A stretch of DNA of 40,041 nucleotides, taken from assembly GCA_012959275.1 (NCBI GenBank), contig DUDM01000007.1, forward strand, positions 1 through 40,041. The letters run 5' to 3'. The first letter of the stretch is position 1, and each line of letters starts with the position of its first letter. A program made the translations under genes and the position numbers. The DNA comes from Candidatus Poseidoniales archaeon. Lineage in GTDB: Archaea; Thermoplasmatota; Poseidoniia; Poseidoniales; Poseidoniaceae. Shown here piece by piece: positions 33,782 through 40,041 of this stretch. The notes under the pieces are model-generated. The model made no database searches, was not told the origin of the DNA, and saw only the letters and a list, made by a program, of their open reading frames with translations.

Positions 33782-34549
33782 GTGCCTGAAATGGATAATG
33801 GAACTATCGTTCACGTAGACTATGAGCTGTATAACGCTGAAAATGGCGATTTGCTTGAGACCACTCTCGAGTCAATTGCCAAAGAACAGGAAATGCACCA
33901 AGAAGGTCGAACCTACACGCCTCTAACCACAGTAGTTGGCGCTGGACAACTCATCGAAGGATTCGAAGAAAGCCTAATGGAAGCCAAGGTTGGCAAGGAA
34001 TACGATATTGTAATCGAACCAACCAAGGCATATGGTGACAAAGACACCAGTCTTATCGAGACTATCAACCAAGACAAATTAATGCGCGCTGTTCAAGATC
34101 CAAAAAGCCTCTACATCGGCGCTTCAGTCGAGATTGGTGGCCGCAATGGAACACTAACATTGGCCGCAGCAGGTCGATACCGTGTTGATTTCAACCATCC
34201 TTTGGCTGGACGAAGCCTTCGCTACAAGTATACAATCGTCAAGGTTATCGAAGACCGTGCCGAAAAGATTGCAGCTCTCTTAAAGTCCAACACTGGACAC
34301 GATGATTTCGAAGTAGAGTTTGAGGGCGATGATGTTTCAATCACTGTACCACAGGCCATGCTCTTCGATACCAATGCTGCAATGATGAAGTTCAGAGTAG
34401 TTTCAGTTCTTCGTGATGCCACAGATGTGGCAAAGGTTTCCTTCGTAGAAGTTCACGAAGCCCGTGTTGCTGCAGCAGAAGAAGACGAGCACGATTGCGA
34501 AGACCCTGATTGCGGTCATGAAAGCCACTCTCACGGCGAAGAAGAGTGA
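33782..34549 (+). CDS. FKBP-type peptidyl-prolyl isomerase (SlyD-like) with His/Cys-rich tail
   Basis: GTIVHVDYELYNAENGDLLETT, VVGAGQLIEGFEESLMEAKVGKEYDIVIEPTKAYGDKD; tail DEHDCEDPDCGHESHSHGEEE. True start may be ATG at 33791. Confidence 0.92.
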   Translation: MPEMDNGTIVHVDYELYNAENGDLLETTLESIAKEQEMHQEGRTYTPLTTVVGAGQLIEGFEESLMEAKVGKEYDIVIEPTKAYGDKDTSLIETINQDKLMRAVQDPKSLYIGASVEIGGRNGTLTLAAAGRYRVDFNHPLAGRSLRYKYTIVKVIEDRAEKIAALLKSNTGHDDFEVEFEGDDVSITVPQAMLFDTNAAMMKFRVVSVLRDATDVAKVSFVEVHEARVAAAEEDEHDCEDPDCGHESHSHGEEE

Positions 34550-34591
34550 TTAAAATCACCTTCATAGGAATCATAATGCCGATAAGGCATA

Positions 34592-35998
34592 TTGCCACCT
34601 TCTTCACCTGCCGGAGTGACCGAGATGACTGAAGACGACTTGAGCGAGCCCTCCGAGGAGGAAGCAACAGTCGTCAAGCCCTCTCAAGATTGGCCTACTC
34701 CTCTTCCAGATGAGCAGTATAGTACATTCGAATTATGGGCAACGCGCGTTTTATTGGCAGTTCTTGGAATTTTATTCCTAGGGTCAATCCTAATCCCATC
34801 TGTATTCTGGGATGGTTTCCTCGCTCCAATGGTTTGGGATCCAGTGATCAAAGATGCCGAACAAGGAGATTCAGGATATAATTCAATCAATACAATGTTG
34901 TTTACTGTAGTATTACTGCTATTCGTAGTTGCTCTTTCTGCTCGCTTCCGAAAAATGGGATTACCTGCTGATTCGAGAACAATTTTAGCATTTCTTCCAT
35001 GGGTTGTCATGGCATCAGTAGTTAGGGTTCTGGAGGATTCAGAATTATTCCCCTCATCCTATCAAACAATTTTTATTTCACCCATCATTCATTTTCATCT
35101 CGCTGCATGGGTTGTACTCATTGCTTGCCTTGGTCATTGGGCTGAACGTAAGAAGGGCGAGTATTTTCTTTCTGAAGTAGCCATCAAGGGAAGGTTCCGT
35201 ATGGTTGCAATAAGCATCCTATTGTTGATGTGGATTGTCATGTACGCAGGTGCTTTCTCAAATAATCCAGGCGTGGGTCCATTGTGGACCATTCCTGGTT
35301 TTATGGTATCAATTATCATCGCTTGTTGGTTAGCCGGAGATACCGCTGCTGAGTGGAGTGGAATTGAACGTTCACTCTTCAGTATTGGCTGGGGTGCTGT
35401 GGTAATGGGGTTGGCATTTTGGATACAATTCAGCCATTATCCTTGGCATTCAGCCAGCGATAACCCAGTTTGGCCGGTTTTGATAATTCTTGGTATTCCA
35501 ACTTTGATTTGTTGGCAAATGTACCGATGGGGAAGCCCAGCAAGAATGAAAATGGTCGCCAGCGGATTTGAACCGGGGATACTGCCAGAGGGAATAGGCC
35601 TAGATGAATGGGAAAAAGGAGAGCCTGAAATCAAAGAAGAGTACGAGGCTGATGTTCGTTGGGCCTTATTGGCTGACCCCTTGGTATTGGCTTTCACCTT
35701 TGGACAATTATGCGACGGCTTAGCAACTTGGGTGGGCATTGATTTCTTTGGCTATTCCGAGAAGCATGTCGTTAGTTCTCAAATCATTGAATGGGGTAAA
35801 GAAATCACAGGCAGTATCGGTGCTTGGCTATTTTTCTTGGTAAAGGCAGCATTGACTGGACTGCTGATTTGGGTATTCACCCAAGTTAGAGTTGAACATC
35901 GTCAGCGTCATCTTAGAGTGCTCATTGTGTTGGCTCTATTAGTGGTAGGACTGGCTCCTGGATTACGTGACCTTGGACGCTTGATGCTCGGTGTCTGA
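34592..35998 (+). CDS. DUF63-family membrane protein
   Basis: Multi-TM; GYNSINTMLFTVVLLLFVVALSARFRKMG, VVRVLEDSELFP, ADPLVLAFTFGQLCDGLATWVGIDFFGYSEKHV resemble archaeal DUF63. Confidence 0.8.
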   Translation: MPPSSPAGVTEMTEDDLSEPSEEEATVVKPSQDWPTPLPDEQYSTFELWATRVLLAVLGILFLGSILIPSVFWDGFLAPMVWDPVIKDAEQGDSGYNSINTMLFTVVLLLFVVALSARFRKMGLPADSRTILAFLPWVVMASVVRVLEDSELFPSSYQTIFISPIIHFHLAAWVVLIACLGHWAERKKGEYFLSEVAIKGRFRMVAISILLLMWIVMYAGAFSNNPGVGPLWTIPGFMVSIIIACWLAGDTAAEWSGIERSLFSIGWGAVVMGLAFWIQFSHYPWHSASDNPVWPVLIILGIPTLICWQMYRWGSPARMKMVASGFEPGILPEGIGLDEWEKGEPEIKEEYEADVRWALLADPLVLAFTFGQLCDGLATWVGIDFFGYSEKHVVSSQIIEWGKEITGSIGAWLFFLVKAALTGLLIWVFTQVRVEHRQRHLRVLIVLALLVVGLAPGLRDLGRLMLGV

Positions 35999-36034
35999 CC
36001 ATATGCTTGAAGGCCGGCTCACTTCTCGTCACTG

Positions 36035-37660
36035 TTGGAGGGGGATGATTTGGATAGGATATCAAGCCGCGTTAATCGCTCAGACCCTGATTTTAATGCT
36101 CGAAAAGAACACAATCTATCTCTTCTCAAAGAGTTGTCATCAAAGCACGATGAAGCACGTGCAGGTGGAGGTGGCAAGTATGAGGCAAGGCATCGGAGCC
36201 GAGGTAAGTTTCTAGCAAGGGAGAGAATTGAGAGAATCATCGACCCAGGGTCTTCTTTCCTTGAGTTATCACCACTTGCTGCCAATGGCATGTACGATGG
36301 CCGTGCCCATAGTGCTGGAGTAGTTACTGGGGTTGGTTTGGTACATGGCCGAGAATGCATGTTTGTAGCAAATGATGCAACTATCAAGGGTGGCTCTTAC
36401 TACCCTATTACAGTCAAGAAGCATATTCGGGCTCAGGAAATAGCCGATGAAAACCACCTCCCATGTCTGTATTTGGTTGATTCAGGAGGGGCTTTCCTGC
36501 CATTGCAAGATGAAGTCTTCCCCGACAAGGGACACTTTGGTCGAATCTTCCGAAATCAAGCGATGATGAGTGGCAAGGGCATTCCACAAGTTGCTGCAGT
36601 TTTGGGTTCCTGTACCGCAGGAGGGGCTTATGTTCCAGCGATGTCAGATGAATCGATTATTGTCAAGGGCAATGGAACGATATTCTTGGCTGGGCCTCCT
36701 TTGGTCAAGGCTGCAACAGGAGAAGTTGTTTCTGCTGAAGATTTAGGTGGGGCAGAAGTACATACCGTTGAGTCAGGAGTTGCCGACCATTATGCAGAGG
36801 ATGAACCAGAGGCATTACGCATGGTTCGAAATATTGTTGAAAACTTCAATCCTTCAAAGAAAACAGAATTAGACCGAAATGCGCCAGAGGAGCCGGCTCA
36901 CGATGTCGAGGATTTAATGGGGATTATTCCGCAGGATAATCGCACCCCCTATGATGTAAGAGAGGTTATTGCCCGAGTTGTTGACGGTTCAAGATTCCAT
37001 GAATTCAAGGCAAGATATGGTACAACCTTAGTTTGTGGTTTTGCCAGAATACATGGCCACCCAGTTGGTATACTTGCTAATAATGGGATATTATTCAGTG
37101 AATCCAGCCTCAAGGGGGCACACTTTGTGGAACTCTGCGGCAAGAGAGGAATTCCCTTGGTTTTTCTTCAGAACATAATGGGCTTCATGGTCGGTAGAAA
37201 GTACGAGGCTGGCGGCATCGCCAAGGATGGTGCAAAACTGGTCACCGCCGTATCATGTGTTCCGGTCCCAAAATTCACAGTAATCATTGGCGGCAGTCAT
37301 GGTGCAGGAAATTACGGTATGTGTGGCCGAGCATATGACCCTCGCTTCCTTTTCATGTGGCCAAATTCACGTATTTCTGTTATGGGTGGGCCACAAGCAG
37401 CAGATGTTCTGACCACGGTTAAGCAGGACCAGCGAGAACGTGAAGGCAAGGATCCGATGTTTGGTGAGGAACTTGCAACCTTCAGGGCGCCAATTCTCAA
37501 CAAATACGAAAGTGAGGGCTCGCCCTATCATTCAACTGCTAGATTATGGGATGATGGAATCATCGACCCCAGAGATACTAGAGACATCTTGGGCTTGTGT
37601 ATTGCCGCCAGCCTAAATGCTCCAATGCCAGAGCAGGATTATGGCATATTCCGAATGTGA
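36035..37660 (+). CDS. Acyl-CoA carboxylase carboxyltransferase subunit, methylcrotonyl-CoA carboxylase beta type
   Basis: [98 protein letters not shown] start; alternative TTG at 36050 lies behind GGAGGGGG. Confidence 0.93.
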   Translation: MEGDDLDRISSRVNRSDPDFNARKEHNLSLLKELSSKHDEARAGGGGKYEARHRSRGKFLARERIERIIDPGSSFLELSPLAANGMYDGRAHSAGVVTGVGLVHGRECMFVANDATIKGGSYYPITVKKHIRAQEIADENHLPCLYLVDSGGAFLPLQDEVFPDKGHFGRIFRNQAMMSGKGIPQVAAVLGSCTAGGAYVPAMSDESIIVKGNGTIFLAGPPLVKAATGEVVSAEDLGGAEVHTVESGVADHYAEDEPEALRMVRNIVENFNPSKKTELDRNAPEEPAHDVEDLMGIIPQDNRTPYDVREVIARVVDGSRFHEFKARYGTTLVCGFARIHGHPVGILANNGILFSESSLKGAHFVELCGKRGIPLVFLQNIMGFMVGRKYEAGGIAKDGAKLVTAVSCVPVPKFTVIIGGSHGAGNYGMCGRAYDPRFLFMWPNSRISVMGGPQAADVLTTVKQDQREREGKDPMFGEELATFRAPILNKYESEGSPYHSTARLWDDGIIDPRDTRDILGLCIAASLNAPMPEQDYGIFRM

Positions 37661-37704
37661 GTTAGCAATTGAAAAAATGACAATTCTAATTGAAAGGTGA
37701 TTTA

Positions 37705-38559
37705 ATGAAGACGGCTCCAGAATACGAACTAATCAGTGTTGAAATAAATGGCCCAGTTTGCAATATCCGCCTCGATAGAGAGCAGAAATATAACGCTATG
37801 AATCAGCAAATGATTCAAGAAATCACCGAGGCGTTATCTTGGTCAGCAAAGCATTCAGTTTCACAGCAAGGTGAGTTATTTGATGAGAATAATTCTGAAA
37901 ACCTTAGAATCATTATTCTTTCAGCCGCTGGCAAACATTTCTGTGCCGGTGCAGACATCAACATGATGCGGGATGCAGGTAGTAAAACTGCAGAAGAAAA
38001 CCGTGAAGATTCCCGAAGATTAGATGCATTGTTCAATGGACTATGGTCTCATCCGTGTTTCACTATTGGAATAGTACAGGGTCTTGCATTGGGTGGAGGT
38101 GCTGGATTAATAGCCTGTTTAGACCATGTCATTACTACAGATAATGTAAAAATTGCATTATCAGAAGGAAAACTAGGAATCCTTCCTGCCGTGATTGGGC
38201 CCTATGTTTACCGACGAGTAGGCAGTGCATGTTTTCGCAGATTATCAATGCAAGCCAGCAGAATTGATTCAGAAGAAGCGCTTCGAATTGGCATGATTGA
38301 ACAAGTCGTTTCTTCAGCCGATGAATTCGATGATAAGGTGCAATCACTAATCGAAGAAGTATTGTCAACCGGACCAATGGCAGTTTCATCAGCGAAGGAG
38401 TTGACATTAGGGTTTGACCGTTGGCAAGAAAATGACGAGCAATTGCGAAACTGGACTTTGGATTTCACTAGTAAGATGCGAGGCGGTGCTGAAGGTCAAG
38501 AAGGGCTTTCTTCATTCCTTGAAGCTAAGAAACCAAATTGGCACCCTGATTCAAAGTGA
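37705..38559 (+). CDS. Enoyl-CoA hydratase/isomerase (methylglutaconyl-CoA hydratase candidate)
   Basis: IRLDREQKYNAMNQQMIQEI, AAGKHFCAGADINMMRDAG, GLALGGGAGLIACLDHVITTD. Lies between MCC-type subunits. Confidence 0.9.
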   Translation: MKTAPEYELISVEINGPVCNIRLDREQKYNAMNQQMIQEITEALSWSAKHSVSQQGELFDENNSENLRIIILSAAGKHFCAGADINMMRDAGSKTAEENREDSRRLDALFNGLWSHPCFTIGIVQGLALGGGAGLIACLDHVITTDNVKIALSEGKLGILPAVIGPYVYRRVGSACFRRLSMQASRIDSEEALRIGMIEQVVSSADEFDDKVQSLIEEVLSTGPMAVSSAKELTLGFDRWQENDEQLRNWTLDFTSKMRGGAEGQEGLSSFLEAKKPNWHPDSK

Positions 38560-38568
38560 GGTGGAGAA

Positions 38569-40041
38569 ATGAGTTTGAGGTGGATGGAAGGTGGTAGCCG
38601 CCCATACACCAAGGTGCTAATCGCCAACCGAGGTGAAATCGCCTGTAGGATAATCCGTGCCTGCAGAGAATTAGGTTTGAAGTCGGTAGCAATTCATGCT
38701 GCTAATGACCGAGAATCATTATTCGTGGAAATGGCTGACCAAGCAGTAGAACTGAAAGGAGGCAGTCTTGCAGAGACATATCTCAACATCAAACAAATCC
38801 TTGAAATTGCCGAAAACACCCAAGCCGGAGCAATCCACCCTGGTTTTGGGTTTCTTTCAGAGCGTTCAGATTTTGCCAATGCGGTACAATCGGCAGGATT
38901 GGTTTGGATAGGACCATCTGCCCAAGCCATAGAATCGATGGGGGACAAAATGACTGCTCGGCGATTGATGCGAAAGGCAGGAGTTCCTGTTATCCCCGGT
39001 GAGGAAATTGATGAGGTCGAGGAACAAGCAGCATTGGCTGCAATTCATGAAGCATCTCAGCGGGTTGGCTTACCTTTGATGCTCAAAGCAAGTGCTGGTG
39101 GCGGCGGCAAGGGTATGCGAATGGTAGATGACTTTTCTGAGGTTAGGGGTGCTGCTATGTCGGCAAGGAGAGAGGCGCTATCGGCATTTGGTGATGGCAG
39201 AGTCTATGTTGAACGAATGATTACATCTACTCGACATATAGAAATTCAAATTCTTGCCGATTCATTTGGCGAAGTCATCCACCTTTGTGAGAGAGAATGC
39301 AGTGTTCAACGTCGTCATCAAAAAGTCCTCGAAGAGGCTCCTAGTCCAGTAGTTTCAGAAAACTTACGAGCCCAAATGGGGGCAGCAGCAGTCAATGCTG
39401 CCAAAGCCGTATCATACGAGGGCGCAGGGACAGTAGAATTCTTGGTTACTCCACATGGTACATTCCATTTCCTTGAGATGAATACCAGAATCCAAGTTGA
39501 GCATCCTATCACTGAATGCATAACAGGAATCGACCTTGTCTGTGAGCAATTACGAATCGCTGCTGGCCTGCCATTAGGTAGGGAGCAATCCGATATTAAA
39601 GTCAATGGCCATGCAATTGAAGTCCGAATTTATGCTGAGGATGCAAATAACGGATTCCTTCCAGCAACCGGTCCATTAGCGGTCTGGTCTCCCCCTACGG
39701 GTCCCGGAATTAGATTGGATTCAGGAGTTAGGCAAGGCGACGAGGTGACTCCATCATATGATCCGATGTTGGCAAAGCTCGTTGTTCATGCGAGTGATAG
39801 AAAGGCTGCAATCCGCCGAATGAAGAGCGCCCTCTCTGAATTCATCATCCTCGGAACAACCACCAATATTGATTTCCTTCAAGATTTAATTTCACATCCC
39901 GCATATCGGGCCGGCAAAACTACTACAGATTTCATTGAAACAAATTGGCCAAATGGTTGGAGTAACACCCAAACTAGTCTAGAGGTCATTTTTACAGCCG
40001 CAATTGCTCAAACCAGTGGCATCCACAGTAAAATATCCATA
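38569..40041 (+). CDS. Biotin carboxylase subunit of acyl-CoA (methylcrotonyl-CoA) carboxylase, 3' truncated by the window end
   Basis: ATG at 38569: MSLRWMEGGSRPYTKVLIANRGEIACRIIRACRELG…; LKASAGGGGKGMRMV; FLEMNTRIQVEHPITECITGIDLV. 491 codons open to the edge. Absent from the ORF track because it has no stop. Confidence 0.93.
   Translation, partial: MSLRWMEGGSRPYTKVLIANRGEIACRIIRACRELGLKSVAIHAANDRESLFVEMADQAVELKGGSLAETYLNIKQILEIAENTQAGAIHPGFGFLSERSDFANAVQSAGLVWIGPSAQAIESMGDKMTARRLMRKAGVPVIPGEEIDEVEEQAALAAIHEASQRVGLPLMLKASAGGGGKGMRMVDDFSEVRGAAMSARREALSAFGDGRVYVERMITSTRHIEIQILADSFGEVIHLCERECSVQRRHQKVLEEAPSPVVSENLRAQMGAAAVNAAKAVSYEGAGTVEFLVTPHGTFHFLEMNTRIQVEHPITECITGIDLVCEQLRIAAGLPLGREQSDIKVNGHAIEVRIYAEDANNGFLPATGPLAVWSPPTGPGIRLDSGVRQGDEVTPSYDPMLAKLVVHASDRKAAIRRMKSALSEFIILGTTTNIDFLQDLISHPAYRAGKTTTDFIETNWPNGWSNTQTSLEVIFTAAIAQTSGIHSKISI

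Noticed and set aside
1-40041. Mobile element or defence island
   Set aside because: No transposase, integrase, restriction-modification, toxin-antitoxin or long terminal repeats recognised by reading; gene content is housekeeping.

Overview
This 40 kb window is an ordinary-looking, densely coded archaeal chromosome segment. The gene content suggests a marine Euryarchaeota/Thermoplasmatota lineage such as Marine Group II/Poseidoniales; that placement is inference from gene content, not a computed phylogeny. Evidence for archaea: an eL8-eS28-eL24-Ndk-aIF5B cluster, deoxyhypusine synthase, an archaeal-style PRPP synthetase, DUF63, and a geranylgeranyl-reductase-family protein. Bacterial-type UvrB and CcmF are also present. 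Main blocks in order: (1) a Cys/His-repeat protein, a HAD phosphatase, and a P1B-type heavy-metal ATPase followed by a wHTH regulator and a multi-zinc-ribbon protein; (2) a CDP-alcohol phosphatidyltransferase, a 995-aa coiled-coil protein with a 45-bp/15-aa tandem repeat near its C-terminus, and a secreted/anchored beta-propeller-like protein with thrombospondin-type-3 Ca2+ repeats; (3) an orphan ParA and MoxR with two small unknown ORFs; (4) the translation cluster, prs, tRNA-Ile(GAU) and a PRC-barrel-like protein; (5) a 465-bp AT-rich intergenic region, then a LOG-family protein, an unknown, and a HAD protein; (6) deoxyhypusine synthase, UvrB, SDR, MazG-like, UbiA, UbiD, GGR and CcmF; (7) FKBP/SlyD-like PPIase and DUF63; (8) a methylcrotonyl-CoA-carboxylase-type operon cut by the window end. 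I saw no CRISPR array, transposase, integrase or obvious defence island. The most noteworthy items are the orphan ParA + small ORFs + MoxR neighbourhood, the coiled-coil/TSP3 pair, the tandem CX4CX2HX8CX2H protein, and a perfect inverted repeat symmetric about a putative TATA box upstream of the ribosomal-protein operon.
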